64,000 nt of DNA from Spirosoma endophyticum (lineage in GTDB: Bacteria; Bacteroidota; Bacteroidia; Cytophagales; Spirosomataceae). Shown piece after piece: positions 17,652 to 27,557 of this stretch (the first letter of the stretch is position 1; every line of letters starts with the position of its first letter). The notes beneath the pieces are model-generated. The model worked only from the letters and a program-made list of their open reading frames with translations, had not been told where the DNA came from and made no database searches. The position numbers and the translations under genes are program-made. The DNA lies in NCBI RefSeq assembly GCF_900112365.1, contig NZ_FOLQ01000007.1, positions 248,001 to 312,000 on the forward strand, written 5' to 3'.

Positions 17652-17850
17652 AAAGGGCTATACAACAGTTAATGCATTGGTTTTGATATATAACGTTTTA
17701 CTAAGCGTATTGGTCGAATGGAAGCTAAAAAATCACCGGACCGATCAATAGGTAACGAATCGAGCGATCTTTTTATCGTAGAAGTAAACTTTGTCGGATT
17801 GACCCTTTTGCAACCTGTTGTTTGTCCATATTACATTCCCTTTTTGCTTT

Positions 17851-19404
17851 ATGCCTATTTATAAACAAGTTAATCGCCTATGTTTTAAGTTGGGCCTATG
17901 CGTACTCTCTATAGTATGCCACGCTACGTTTGCACAGCAAAAATCTGTTGGTGTTTTTGACGGACAGTCCGACATTGGCGCTGTGTTGCATCCTGGTTCA
18001 TGCACGTATAAAACGACTACCCATGATTACGAAATCAGCGGATCAGGCACGAATATCTGGGCAAATCAGGATGAATTTCATTTCGTCTGGAAGCGAATCA
18101 AGGGAGATTTTATTGTTTACGCACGGGCTGATTTCATAGGGAAAGGCACCGATCCGCACCGGAAAATTGGCTGGATGGCCCGTAGTAGTTTAGATGAAAA
18201 TGCCGCGCATGTAAGCGCTGCTGTGCATGGCGATGGGCTTACTTCGTTACAATTTCGTCGGGCGGCCGGAGCCGTTACAGAAGAAAATCGGGCGACGATT
18301 ACGCATGCCGATATTATTCAGTTAGAACGGCACGGTACTACGTTCACCATGCGAGCCGCCAAATTTGGGGAGCCATTTCAGACACGCGAAATCGCGGATG
18401 TTACGGTAGGAGACGACCTCTACGTCGGTCTGTTCATTAGTGCGCATAACAAAGATGTGGTCGAGAAAGCGATGTGTCAGGATGTACGGATTAGTGTGCC
18501 TGTCAGTCCAGGTGAAAAACCGGGTCAGATGAATCTGGCGAGTCGTCTGGAACTGCTGGACGTAGCCACAGGCAAGCGAAATGTGATTCATACTGAACCG
18601 TACTCCATTCAGGCACCCAACTGGACAAAAGATGGCAAAACGCTCATCTACAATGGTAAGGGCTTGATTTATGCGTTCGATTTAGCCAGGCGCCAACCGA
18701 AAGAGCTGAATACCGGCGACATCAAAAACAATAATAACGACCACGTACTGGCCTTCGATGGAAAAATGCTGGGCCTGAGTAGCGGTGTCAGTGACTTGGG
18801 TGGGTCAATCATTTACACCGTTCCATTAACCGGGGGCGTGCCTAAACAGATTACGCCCAAAGGACCATCGTATCTACACGGCTGGTCGCCGGATGGTAAG
18901 GAGCTGGTATTTTGTGGAGCACGTAACAACGAGTATGATGTGTACAAGGTACCTGCCAGGGGTGGGGAGGAAATCCGCCTGACCGATGCCAAGGGCTTAG
19001 ATGATGGCCCGGAGTACACGCCTGACGGCAAATACATCTATTTCAACTCCAACCGAACCGGCACCATGCAAATCTGGCGTATGAAACCCGACGGGAGCCA
19101 GCAGGAGGCCGTTACCGATGGGGAGTTCCACGACTGGTTTGCGCACGTTTCTCCCGATGGCAAATGGATTGTGTTCCTATCGTTCCTGAAAGACGAAGTG
19201 GCGGCTGGCGACCATCCGGCCTACAAGCATGTGTACCTGCGCCTGATGCCTGTTTCGGGCGGGAAGCCCAAAGTGATCGCCTACATTTACGGCGGTCAGG
19301 GTACCATCAATACGCCATCCTGGTCGCCCGATAGTAAACGTGTCGCCTTCGTGAGTAATACCGATGTCAGCGTGTTAAGCCCGGTTGATATAAGCTCTAA
19401 ATGA
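17851..19404 (+). CDS. Exported TolB-like (PD40) beta-propeller protein
   Basis: The start is set at the ATG at 17851 (MPIYKQVNRLCFK), which gives a signal peptide ending at FAQQ; an upstream TTG adds 11 residues. The 517-residue product has two parts. Residues about 30-215 resemble a concanavalin-like DUF1349 domain (FHFVWKRIKGDFIVYARADF, RKIGWMARSS). Residues about 230-515 carry PD40/WD40-like blades with repeated phrases such as APNWTKDGKTLIYN, GWSPDGKELVFC, EYTPDGKYIYFNSNRTG and SWSPDSKRVAF. These are typical of TolB-type propellers. Such proteins are binding scaffolds at the cell envelope. The N-terminal module suggests carbohydrate contact, but no ligand can be named. Confidence 0.82.
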   Translation: MPIYKQVNRLCFKLGLCVLSIVCHATFAQQKSVGVFDGQSDIGAVLHPGSCTYKTTTHDYEISGSGTNIWANQDEFHFVWKRIKGDFIVYARADFIGKGTDPHRKIGWMARSSLDENAAHVSAAVHGDGLTSLQFRRAAGAVTEENRATITHADIIQLERHGTTFTMRAAKFGEPFQTREIADVTVGDDLYVGLFISAHNKDVVEKAMCQDVRISVPVSPGEKPGQMNLASRLELLDVATGKRNVIHTEPYSIQAPNWTKDGKTLIYNGKGLIYAFDLARRQPKELNTGDIKNNNNDHVLAFDGKMLGLSSGVSDLGGSIIYTVPLTGGVPKQITPKGPSYLHGWSPDGKELVFCGARNNEYDVYKVPARGGEEIRLTDAKGLDDGPEYTPDGKYIYFNSNRTGTMQIWRMKPDGSQQEAVTDGEFHDWFAHVSPDGKWIVFLSFLKDEVAAGDHPAYKHVYLRLMPVSGGKPKVIAYIYGGQGTINTPSWSPDSKRVAFVSNTDVSVLSPVDISSK

Positions 19405-19408
19405 GCGG

Positions 19409-19867
19409 TCAATGCATTTCCTTCGACGACACCCAGTACAGACCCGCAAATAACATACTGAAAAACACGCCGAAGGACGTATTGAGGGCGACAAATCCTA
19501 CCAGCACAACAGGCAGCACTAAACCAACGGCAATGCCAGCCACATAAATCCAGAAGCCAATCTTTCGGAGTCGGAACATCAGTATAGCTCCGAGTAGCGT
19601 CAATAAGGCGTAGGCAAGCTGCGCAAAGGCTAAGTTTCGCACTACAACAGGGTCGTTTGGCATGGGCGCGTCGCCGGACGAGCGATCTTCAAAATACTTT
19701 TTTTGTAGTTTATCCTCCTGGTTCTTTTCGGCGGATGGCTTTGGTTCGACGTATAGCGTCTCCGAGACGGCATCCGTTTGTGTAAGTGAAACAACGGCAT
19801 CCGAAATGCCTATTGCACAACTGACAAATGTGAGGATGCAGAGAACGGTTAAAAATTGAGAACGCAT
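19409..19867 (-). CDS. Small membrane protein of unknown function
   Basis: The 152-residue protein has an N-terminal hydrophobic helix, a polar loop of about 45 residues (rich in Glu, Lys and Asp), and three further hydrophobic segments (about 78-103, 107-127 and 127-148). A four-helix membrane protein with one sizable soluble loop is predicted. I do not recognise the family. It ends 4 nt from the converging TolB-like gene. A divergent start serves the SCP2-domain gene. Confidence 0.65.
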   Translation of the reverse strand: MRSQFLTVLCILTFVSCAIGISDAVVSLTQTDAVSETLYVEPKPSAEKNQEDKLQKKYFEDRSSGDAPMPNDPVVVRNLAFAQLAYALLTLLGAILMFRLRKIGFWIYVAGIAVGLVLPVVLVGFVALNTSFGVFFSMLFAGLYWVSSKEMH

Positions 19868-19985
19868 GTGTAGTGCGGGGAGCCCGCATTTTTATAAGTC
19901 TGAAGCAGGTTTCCACCCGCACTACTCCTTTAAAAAACCTTATTTTAGCGGCAGAGTTTGCTTTCTACAACTAAAACCAAGCAAG

Positions 19986-20282
19986 ATGACCCTGCAAGAA
20001 CTAACGGAACAGATCCGCTCCAAAGTTACGCATGCCGACAACATTAACGCCACGATTAAACTGGTGACGGATAAAGGAGCCATATTTATCGACGCTACTC
20101 AATCGCCTGCGCTGGTATCCAACGAAGATAAAGAGGCCGATTGCGCGCTTCATGTGAGCGTAGATAACCTGGTCAAAATGGGTACGGGAGACCTGAATCC
20201 GATGATGGCCGTTATGACGGGAAAGCTCAAAATTAAGGGCGATATGGGTATTGCCATGAAAATGGGGCAGGTGATGGGCTAA
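19986..20282 (+). CDS. SCP2 sterol-binding domain protein
   Basis: The ATG at 19986 (MTLQELTEQIRSK) starts a 98-residue protein made of a single SCP2 fold. The family signature is near the end: ADCALHVSVDNLVKMGTGDLNPMMAVM in outline, then KLKIKGDMGIAMKMGQ. The fold forms a hydrophobic tunnel for lipids or acyl chains. Bacterial stand-alone members are cytoplasmic and poorly characterised. An upstream in-frame extension lacks plausible sequence, so I rejected it. A strong terminator follows, so it is a single-gene unit. Confidence 0.88.
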   Translation: MTLQELTEQIRSKVTHADNINATIKLVTDKGAIFIDATQSPALVSNEDKEADCALHVSVDNLVKMGTGDLNPMMAVMTGKLKIKGDMGIAMKMGQVMG

Positions 20283-20312
20283 CGTAGCGCTCCAATCCGT
20301 AACGAATACACG

Positions 20313-20345
20313 AATCTCCCTTCAGCTACTGCCTGAGGGGAGATT
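20313..20345 (+). terminator. Rho-independent terminator after the SCP2 gene
   Basis: AATCTCCCTTCAG pairs with CTGAGGGGAGATT (13 bp with one G-U), followed by a T-rich tail. Confidence 0.85.
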
Positions 20346-20391
20346 TTCTTTATATTGCCCTTCCTCCTGAACACGCCAAACGCTTCCGTAA

Positions 20392-21924
20392 ATGAGAAAC
20401 AAATACGACCCGTTCGTAAATACGCTTGCGCTACTGTATGGTTTAATTCCGATCACTATCTTCTTTATCGGCTGGCTGCGGCCCACAATTTCAATTCCTG
20501 CTACGTTAGTAGTGGGCTATTCGGCCTTCGTTTACACAAAACGAGCGGACCAATCGGGCGCTGTATCCAATTTGACAATAAACTGGCTGAAGACAGGGTT
20601 AATTGCCCTGCTTGGTTTTGCCTGGGTTTATTGTTCGGGAATTGGTGGCTACACCAATCAGGATTGGGATCACCACGGGCGCAACGCTATATTTTACGAT
20701 TTGATTACGTTTGACTGGCCAATCTATTATGACTTTTCCGCCGACTATCATTTTCGGGAATTGGCGGGTAAACACTCGTCCCTGAATTATTATTTTACGT
20801 TCTGGCTACCGGCCGCCTGCGTCGGAAAACTCTTCGGTCATAAGGCGGGCGGTGATTTCTTACTGCTTTGGTCGTATATCGGCATATTGCTTTCGTTTTA
20901 TTACCTGAATCGCTTATTCGAGTTTAAATACTCCCTGATCTGTGTTGGGCTTTTTATTTTCTGGAGTGGGTTCGACTTATTAGGTTATCTGCTTATCCGA
21001 CAAACACTTCCGCCAATTGACGCGCTCTCCGAGACGTATTATTACTATTTCTACACCTCGTTTACGGCCGATTTGTTTAACCCGTTTAATCAGGCTATTC
21101 CGGCCTGGCTTTTTATTCTGTACGTACTGAATGCGGGTAAAAAAATACAGGTTTTTCCGGTCGTCATTTTGTTCGCGTATTCGCCATTTGTGTTCATCGG
21201 ACTGGTACTGGCGCACGGCCTTCACTACGTCTTCACTACGTATCGACCGGACAAAAAACTGCTGGATTACGGCCATGAATTCGGTCAGGCCATCTGGCGA
21301 CCCGACCTTATTGGGGCGTTGCTTATTCTGGTAAGTTATGGTTTGTTTTATCAGGCACACTCGGGTTCGGTCCAGAATACGTCGTTTTGGGATCGTTACC
21401 TGACGCGCGGCCCCAGACTGAATACACTGTTGGTGATTAGCTATTTCGTGACGTTTTTTCTGGAAGTTGGCATTTATCTATCCTTCATTTATTTCCTGGC
21501 CAGACGCACCTACGAAACTAATAAACTATGGTTCTGGCTAATTTTCAGCGTACTGCTGGTGCTGCCACTTTGGATCATTGGAACGTATAACGATCTGGCG
21601 TCCAGAGGGTCGATGCCTTTCCTGACCGTGCTTTTGATTTTAATGCTAAAGGCGCTCATTGAACTGTACGAAACACGTAGCAGACGACCGCTATTTTATG
21701 CCGTTGTGCTGGTGCTGCTCATCTCGTTCCAAACACCGGTTTATAGCCTGATTCGGAGTCTGTCCTTTACCGATAAACCCAGGATTCTGAATGGGGTGGG
21801 TTCGCTGGCTGATCCGAAAATTGACGAATTGCATGACCCGGATAATATGCTGAGCAGCGTAAATAATTTTTACTCGCACGAGCCTCAGCACTATATTTTC
21901 TATCGGTATCTGGCGAAGCAGTGA
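20392..21924 (+). CDS. Large polytopic membrane protein, unknown (possibly GT-C-like)
   Basis: The 510-residue protein is almost entirely hydrophobic segments, about 11-13 predicted helices. A polar loop after helix 3 contains NQDWDHHGRNAIFYDLI. An acidic residue in the first large extracytoplasmic loop is a feature of GT-C glycosyltransferases (dolichyl-phosphate-mannose-like), so a lipid-linked-sugar transferase is conceivable. The rest of the sequence gives no confirming motif. The C-terminal 50 residues (after SLIRSLSFTDKP) are soluble. There is no close partner gene. I would annotate it as a hypothetical membrane protein. Confidence 0.7.
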   Translation: MRNKYDPFVNTLALLYGLIPITIFFIGWLRPTISIPATLVVGYSAFVYTKRADQSGAVSNLTINWLKTGLIALLGFAWVYCSGIGGYTNQDWDHHGRNAIFYDLITFDWPIYYDFSADYHFRELAGKHSSLNYYFTFWLPAACVGKLFGHKAGGDFLLLWSYIGILLSFYYLNRLFEFKYSLICVGLFIFWSGFDLLGYLLIRQTLPPIDALSETYYYYFYTSFTADLFNPFNQAIPAWLFILYVLNAGKKIQVFPVVILFAYSPFVFIGLVLAHGLHYVFTTYRPDKKLLDYGHEFGQAIWRPDLIGALLILVSYGLFYQAHSGSVQNTSFWDRYLTRGPRLNTLLVISYFVTFFLEVGIYLSFIYFLARRTYETNKLWFWLIFSVLLVLPLWIIGTYNDLASRGSMPFLTVLLILMLKALIELYETRSRRPLFYAVVLVLLISFQTPVYSLIRSLSFTDKPRILNGVGSLADPKIDELHDPDNMLSSVNNFYSHEPQHYIFYRYLAKQ

Positions 21925-22008
21925 ACTGGACATTAACGTGAATAAGTAGTACGCAACGTATCTGAGCTTACTACGTTTTATTCATAACTCTTTCGCTCTT
22001 GCACCTCT

Positions 22009-23460
22009 ATGTCCAGGCATTCTCGTCGTAAATTTCTGAAATCCAGCGCGCTAGCGGCAGCTGCCGTATCTACAGGAAGTTTTTTCATTGTACCACGGCA
22101 TGTTCTGGGTGGTAGATCGTCGGATGGTTCACGCATCATTGCCCCATCCGATAAACTCAACATCGCGGCTGTAGGTTGTGGTGGTAAGGCCGATGTCAAC
22201 ATTCGACTGGCGTATAATAACGGTTCCGATAACTTCGTCGCTTTGTGTGATGTCGATGACCGACAAGCTAAAAAATTCCGGGCCCAGTTTCCCAATGCAC
22301 CCTATTTTCAGGACTATCGGGAGATGTTCGATAAGGCAGGTAAAACCTTTGATGCCGTCATCGTCAGTACGCCCGATCATATGCACGCGCCCATCGCGAT
22401 GGCGGCTATGCAACTGGGTAAACACGTTTATGTTGAAAAACCATTGACGCACGACATCTACGAAGCCCGCATGATGACACAGGCGGCACAGAAGTACAAG
22501 GTCGTGACGCAGATGGGCAATCAGGGCAGTTCAGGCGATGCTACGCGAGTTATCGAGACGGCTATCCAGAACAAACTGATTGGCCATGTCCATACGGTTT
22601 ACTGCTGGACCAATCGGCCGGTATGGCCGCAGGGTGTCAGGTCGCCCAAAGATAAAGGCGAGTCGCAGCCCGTTCCACCGGAGGTCAACTGGCCGCTCTG
22701 GCTCGGTACGGCTCCTCCTCGTCAGTACCACGAAGCCTACATGCCAACCCGCTGGCGGGGTTACTGGGATTTCGGCACGGGTGCCCTTGGCGATATGGGA
22801 TGCCACTTCATGGACGTACCGTTTCGTGCGCTGAAACTCAACTACCCAACGTCGGTAGAATGTAGTGTGGGATCGGTCTATTCCGATTTTTTCAAAGAAG
22901 CTTTTTACGATGATGTCTGTCCGCCGTCGTCGGCTATTCACCTGACCTTTCCGTCCGACGATAAAAAGGTGAAGGAAATCAAATTTTCGTGGTTCGATGG
23001 TGGTATCCGGCCGCAACTTCCGGAGGGCGTTGAGTACAGCGACGTATTCCGCGAAATTGACGGGGGCATCCTGTTCATCGGTACGAAAGGAATGCTGACG
23101 GGCGGGTTGTTCGGGAACAACCCGAAATTGCTGCCGACCAGCAAATTTGCAGACAAAGCCTTGCCAACTCCCGACCGACCGCTGGTTGAGGGCAAAACCG
23201 AAGGTCATCAGCAGCAATGGGTCAAAGCCTGCAAGCAGGGATTTGGTGCCTACACGTCTTCGTCGTTCGATCAGTCGGGACCACTAACTGAAACTGTACT
23301 GATGGGTAACCTGGCGACACGCTCCTACCTGGCTCGTGAAGATGGCAAATTCACCGGCCGCAAAAAGCTCATATGGGATGGCGACAACATGAAAATTACC
23401 AACTTCGATTACGCCAATCAGTTTGTGAAACGGCAGTACAATGGGGGATATACGTTGTAG
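22009..23460 (+). CDS. Tat-exported Gfo/Idh/MocA family oxidoreductase
   Basis: The 483-residue protein begins with a twin-arginine signal (SRRKFLKSSALAAAAVSTG). The Rossmann domain follows: LNIAAVGCGGKADVN, a GxGxxG-type loop, then FDAVIVSTPDHMHAP and the Lys-containing HVYVEKPLTHD typical of Gfo/Idh/MocA enzymes. The C-terminal alpha/beta domain (about 190-430) carries RWRGYWDFGTGALGDMGCHFMD. This class uses tightly bound NAD(P) and is frequently exported through Tat in Bacteroidota and Planctomycetes. There it oxidises or dehydrates sugars attached to glycans. The substrate is unknown. A hairpin at 23466-23535 closes the unit. Confidence 0.88.
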   Translation: MSRHSRRKFLKSSALAAAAVSTGSFFIVPRHVLGGRSSDGSRIIAPSDKLNIAAVGCGGKADVNIRLAYNNGSDNFVALCDVDDRQAKKFRAQFPNAPYFQDYREMFDKAGKTFDAVIVSTPDHMHAPIAMAAMQLGKHVYVEKPLTHDIYEARMMTQAAQKYKVVTQMGNQGSSGDATRVIETAIQNKLIGHVHTVYCWTNRPVWPQGVRSPKDKGESQPVPPEVNWPLWLGTAPPRQYHEAYMPTRWRGYWDFGTGALGDMGCHFMDVPFRALKLNYPTSVECSVGSVYSDFFKEAFYDDVCPPSSAIHLTFPSDDKKVKEIKFSWFDGGIRPQLPEGVEYSDVFREIDGGILFIGTKGMLTGGLFGNNPKLLPTSKFADKALPTPDRPLVEGKTEGHQQQWVKACKQGFGAYTSSSFDQSGPLTETVLMGNLATRSYLAREDGKFTGRKKLIWDGDNMKITNFDYANQFVKRQYNGGYTL

Positions 23461-23465
23461 TCGTT

Positions 23466-23535
23466 AGTCAATAGTTGATGGTCGTCAGTTACTAATCACT
23501 TGCGACTATTGACTGACGACTATCAACTATTGACT
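23466..23535 (+). terminator. Long hairpin downstream of the Gfo/Idh/MocA gene
   Basis: 24-bp arms (23466-23489 and 23512-23535) with one mismatch, built on AGTCAATAGTTGAT, followed by TATTTATTTTA. A second overlapping pairing with GCGACTATTGACTG is possible. Position suggests a terminator; the repeated-looking sequence could also be a dispersed intergenic element. Confidence 0.7.
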
Positions 23536-23570
23536 TATTTATTTTACATTAGTGGCTCACCCGTCTGCTG

Positions 23571-25559
23571 ATGAGACGCTTTTTCCAACTCGTACTGCTG
23601 ATTTTTCAACTGGCACTGCTCAGCAGCGGTCCATGGGCGATGCGTGTGGTGGCTCAGCCACTACGTAACCAGCCGGTTGTTGTCTTGCCTGATGATAAAG
23701 ACGATAAGTCTCTGGAAGGAAGTATGGCCTATTTCCGGGATTCGTTGGGGAACCGGACCATTACGGATATCAATAAACTGGCTGGCTCATCGGCTTTTCA
23801 GCCCATTACAACACCCACGCCTAATTTTGGTGTTATCGGGGGCATACAATCGGCTAAGCCTGTCTGGCTACGGTTCCGGATGAAAAATGCGACCACCCAA
23901 CCGCAGGAGTGGTATGCCGAAATTGACTTCTGGTGCTTCGACGAACTGCAACTGTTTGTGGTGGACGAAACCGGTAACGTACTTTCTACGTCACCGGTAA
24001 TGGGCTGGAAAACGCCCACGTCGCAACGTTTTCGGCAACACCGACATTTCTGGTTTCCATTTACGGTATTCGCCGGGCAGAACGTAACGGCCTACCTGCG
24101 TATGCTGAAACACCGGGGAACCCAGATTGTACCCATTCGGCTCGTTCGGGCATCGGCCTACGAGTCAGCCGTTCAGAAGGGGTATTTATTTTGGGGGGGC
24201 GTTTTGTTCACGCTGACGTTCGTGGCCATTATGAGCTTGATTTTCTTCCTGATAACCCTTCATCGTGTTTACTCAAAATACATATTCTGTTTGTTGGGCC
24301 TGGTAGGTTTTTTCGTCATCAATGATGGGTTCCTGAATCAATTCGGGTTTTACGAGCAATTTCTAATGCCCCGGCAGAATGTTTATTTTTTGTTTCCACT
24401 CATTCTGTTTTACTCTCAGCTAACGTTCATCCGCACGTTTCTTTCGCTACGTAATACCCCATCGCATCGCTGGCATACGGTTGGAACCGTGGTGCTCTAT
24501 TGTGGGCTGCTTTGCCTGCTGGCCCTGACGGCCGAGTGGTTCATCCCCCTAACACCCACTCTGGAACTGATTCTGACCCGAATCTTCGTTGTGCTGTATT
24601 GGTTGCCCATGCCGGTCATTATCGCATACATCGTGGTCAATATTATCCGGAGGTATCATCCGCGCGAAGCCTGGCTGTATCTGGTTGCCATCTTACCCTT
24701 CTATGCGCTGAATCTGGGACTGGTGTTTGCCAATTTTGGTCTGCTTCCAACCTATAAAGCGCTGGCTGATTTCGCCTATTATGCACCAGCAGCCTTGTTT
24801 GAAGTACTGGTGCTTACGGTTGGGATAGCGTACCGCTACAAAATAGATCGGGATCAGACAGAGCGGCTCATTAAGGAACGAAACGATCAGCAGCAGCGAG
24901 CTTACGAAGCTGAAGTGCAGACACTGGCCCTGACAAATAGTCTATTGGTCGAAAAGGGACGTATTGCCCGCGATCTGCACGATAACGTGGGGGCACATCT
25001 GGCTTTTATCGTAACCAACCTGACGCACATCAGCGATCAGGCCGAGAAACATCCGGTTAAAGAGGGCAAGCATTGGGCCAGTCAGTTACGTACCTTAGTG
25101 ATGCACACCCGTGAGGCCGTCAAGCTCCTTCGCGAAACCATCTGGGCGATTCATCAGGAGAGTTTTACGGTCGAGGAGTTTGCCGAGCGGCTCAATCAGT
25201 ACATCAATCGCTACGTTCACGAAACCAACGGATTGCACGTTGATGTGGACGTGACGGGTTCACAAACGCAGCGACTCACCTCCGCACAGGTCCTGAATCT
25301 GTTTCGGATCGTTCAGGAAGCGCTCAACAACGTTATTAAACACGCTCAGGCTACACACGCCAACGTGCAACTCAATGTACATTCCGACAGGCATATCAAC
25401 CTGCGTATTCACGATAACGGGCGAGGCTTCAACTGGTCTAACGGTGCTGTTTCGGAACAACATTACGGCCTTAAAAATATGCAAACCCGCGCGCATGAGC
25501 TCGGTGGTATTTTTCGGGTTTTTGCCGAGGAGGGAACAACCGTAGAAGTTGACGTCTGA
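23571..25559 (+). CDS. 7TMR-DISM sensor histidine kinase (HisKA_3 type)
   Basis: The 662-residue protein has a signal peptide (about 1-29) and a periplasmic 7TMR-DISMED2-type beta-sandwich (about 40-180; VWLRFRMKNATTQPQEWYAEI). Seven membrane helices (about 205-420) and a short coiled linker follow. The kinase is of the NarL-partner class: the phospho-accepting H470 lies in GRIARDLHDNVGAHLAF, and the HATPase has EALNNVIKHAQATHANV, IHDNGRGF and YGLKNMQTRAHELGG. DISM sensors usually detect carbohydrates or other small ligands. No response regulator gene is adjacent, so it is an orphan here. It lies 118 nt upstream of treZ, with no sign of cotranscription. Confidence 0.92.
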   Translation: MRRFFQLVLLIFQLALLSSGPWAMRVVAQPLRNQPVVVLPDDKDDKSLEGSMAYFRDSLGNRTITDINKLAGSSAFQPITTPTPNFGVIGGIQSAKPVWLRFRMKNATTQPQEWYAEIDFWCFDELQLFVVDETGNVLSTSPVMGWKTPTSQRFRQHRHFWFPFTVFAGQNVTAYLRMLKHRGTQIVPIRLVRASAYESAVQKGYLFWGGVLFTLTFVAIMSLIFFLITLHRVYSKYIFCLLGLVGFFVINDGFLNQFGFYEQFLMPRQNVYFLFPLILFYSQLTFIRTFLSLRNTPSHRWHTVGTVVLYCGLLCLLALTAEWFIPLTPTLELILTRIFVVLYWLPMPVIIAYIVVNIIRRYHPREAWLYLVAILPFYALNLGLVFANFGLLPTYKALADFAYYAPAALFEVLVLTVGIAYRYKIDRDQTERLIKERNDQQQRAYEAEVQTLALTNSLLVEKGRIARDLHDNVGAHLAFIVTNLTHISDQAEKHPVKEGKHWASQLRTLVMHTREAVKLLRETIWAIHQESFTVEEFAERLNQYINRYVHETNGLHVDVDVTGSQTQRLTSAQVLNLFRIVQEALNNVIKHAQATHANVQLNVHSDRHINLRIHDNGRGFNWSNGAVSEQHYGLKNMQTRAHELGGIFRVFAEEGTTVEVDV

Positions 25560-25676
25560 CCTGCTGGGGCGTCAGCCAGAGCAACGTAGCGAATAAACAA
25601 TTCCGTTCTCTTTTTTGCTCATTCCTAACACATACCGGGAACTGCTTGTTGTCATCCTAACCTCTTTTCTCAAGGT

Positions 25677-27557
25677 ATGAATCAAGCAGTAATCAATCAG
25701 CGGACGCTTGGCGTTACGTTCTCGCCCGATGGCGCAACGGTGCGGGTCTGGGCACCTCTGGCGCAAACGGTCGCTATCCACCTTTTTCATCAGAATCTGA
25801 CCATTCCACTCCAGAAGGATGGTTATTACTGGCAGATAACCACCAGCCAGCTTCAACCGGGCGATACGTATAAATTTATCCTGAATGACACGGCCGAACG
25901 ACCTGATCCGGTTTCGTTGTCGCAACCCGAGGGCGTTCATGGGCCATCGCAGGCTGTCGATACGTCTCGGTTTGTCTGGACGGATGCCAACTGGTCTAAC
26001 CTGCCGCTGGAAGATTACCTGCTTTATGAACTCCACACGGGTACATTTACACCAGAGGGGACATTTGCGGGTATCGAAAATCGACTGGATTATCTGCTCA
26101 CACTGGGTGTCAATGCAATTGAAATTATGCCGGTCGCGCAGTTTCCCGGTACGCGTAACTGGGGCTACGACGGCGTATTTCCCTATGCCGTGCAGCATTC
26201 CTATGGTGGGGCTGCCGGACTTCAGCAACTGGTCGATGCCTGCCATCGTCGGGGGCTGGCCGTAGTGCTCGACGTCGTCTATAATCACATGGGTCCGGAG
26301 GGGAATTATTTCGCCGATTATGGCCCGTACTTCACCAATAAATACATAACCCCCTGGGGAAACGCCCTGAACTTCGACGATGATTACAACGATAGCGTTC
26401 GGCGGTATTTCATCGAAAATGTGCTGATGTGGTTTCGTGATTTCCACATCGACGCGCTACGTCTGGATGCCGTTCACGCTATTCACGACGCCAGCGAAAT
26501 CCATCTGATGCGTGACATCAAACAACACGTCGATCAGTTGATGCTGGAAACGGGTCGGCAGCATTATTTGATTATTGAGTCAGACCAGAACGAAACGAAG
26601 TTCATTCAGCCATTGACCGACGAAGGCTACGGCATGGATGCGCAGTGGAACGACGAATTTCACCATGCTTTGCGCGTGACGGCCGGCGGGGAACGTAGTG
26701 GGTACTATGCTGACTACGACGGCATTCAGCATCTGGCGAAATCGTACCGCGATGCCTACGTGTATGACGGGACTTACATGCCCCGGCGCGCCCGGATTGT
26801 GGGCAAATCGACGAGTGGTCATGCGGGGCGGCAATTTGTAGTTTTCTCGCAGAATCACGACCAGATTGGCAACCGGATGCTGGGCGAACGACCAAGCCAG
26901 CTGGTGAGCTTTGCGATGCAAAAGCTGATGGCGGGCGCGGTGATGAGCAGCCCCTATTTACCGATGCTGTTCATGGGGGAGGAGTGGGGCGAGCTAAACC
27001 CGTTTCTCTATTTCGTGAGTCATTCGGACCCTGATCTGGTGGAGGCCGTGCGTCAGGGGCGGAAAAAAGAGTTTGCGGCCTTTCAGACAACCGTAGAAGC
27101 ACCCGACCCGCAGGACGAACGGACCTTCGAGCGGTCGAAACTCCAATGGGCGCGGCTAACTCAACAACCTCACAGTACGCTTTTTCGCTATTATCAGACG
27201 CTGCTGGCACTACGTAAACAATCGCCCCTGCGTCACCCGAATCGTGAGTCGGTGGCGGTAGTCGTTGATGAAGCGAAGCAAACACTTACCCTGTTTCGCC
27301 GGCCTAAACAACCGGCCACACCCACGCAGCTATCAGATGGGTCTGTGGCCGAAGGAACGGTCGTTTGCCTGATGAATTTCTCCGCAGACCCGCAATCCTT
27401 CGTCCTGCCAATCAATGACAAGCCCTGGCAAAAATTAGTAGACTCGGCTGATCCACAGTGGAATGGTCCCGTTGCGGCCGCTTCGTCAGTCGACGGTAAC
27501 GGGACCGTTATTGTGCAGGCCGAATCCATTTTAATCTATACCAACACGCATGTATAA
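25677..27557 (+). CDS. treZ: Malto-oligosyltrehalose trehalohydrolase
   Basis: The 626-residue GH13 enzyme has an N-terminal CBM48-like domain (VTFSPDGATVRVWAPLAQTV) and then the barrel. The TreZ phrases DYLLYELHTGTFTPEGTF and NWGYDGVFPY are present. The nucleophile aspartate is in IDALRLDAVHAI, the acid glutamate in LIIESDQN, and the third carboxylate in SQNHDQIGNR. The enzyme cuts free trehalose from the maltooligosyl-trehalose made by TreY. Its last 8 nt overlap the treY start, a firm sign of an operon. No signal peptide is present, so action is cytoplasmic on glycogen-derived maltodextrin. The debranching enzyme TreX that often joins this pair is not in the window. Confidence 0.95.
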   Translation: MNQAVINQRTLGVTFSPDGATVRVWAPLAQTVAIHLFHQNLTIPLQKDGYYWQITTSQLQPGDTYKFILNDTAERPDPVSLSQPEGVHGPSQAVDTSRFVWTDANWSNLPLEDYLLYELHTGTFTPEGTFAGIENRLDYLLTLGVNAIEIMPVAQFPGTRNWGYDGVFPYAVQHSYGGAAGLQQLVDACHRRGLAVVLDVVYNHMGPEGNYFADYGPYFTNKYITPWGNALNFDDDYNDSVRRYFIENVLMWFRDFHIDALRLDAVHAIHDASEIHLMRDIKQHVDQLMLETGRQHYLIIESDQNETKFIQPLTDEGYGMDAQWNDEFHHALRVTAGGERSGYYADYDGIQHLAKSYRDAYVYDGTYMPRRARIVGKSTSGHAGRQFVVFSQNHDQIGNRMLGERPSQLVSFAMQKLMAGAVMSSPYLPMLFMGEEWGELNPFLYFVSHSDPDLVEAVRQGRKKEFAAFQTTVEAPDPQDERTFERSKLQWARLTQQPHSTLFRYYQTLLALRKQSPLRHPNRESVAVVVDEAKQTLTLFRRPKQPATPTQLSDGSVAEGTVVCLMNFSADPQSFVLPINDKPWQKLVDSADPQWNGPVAAASSVDGNGTVIVQAESILIYTNTHV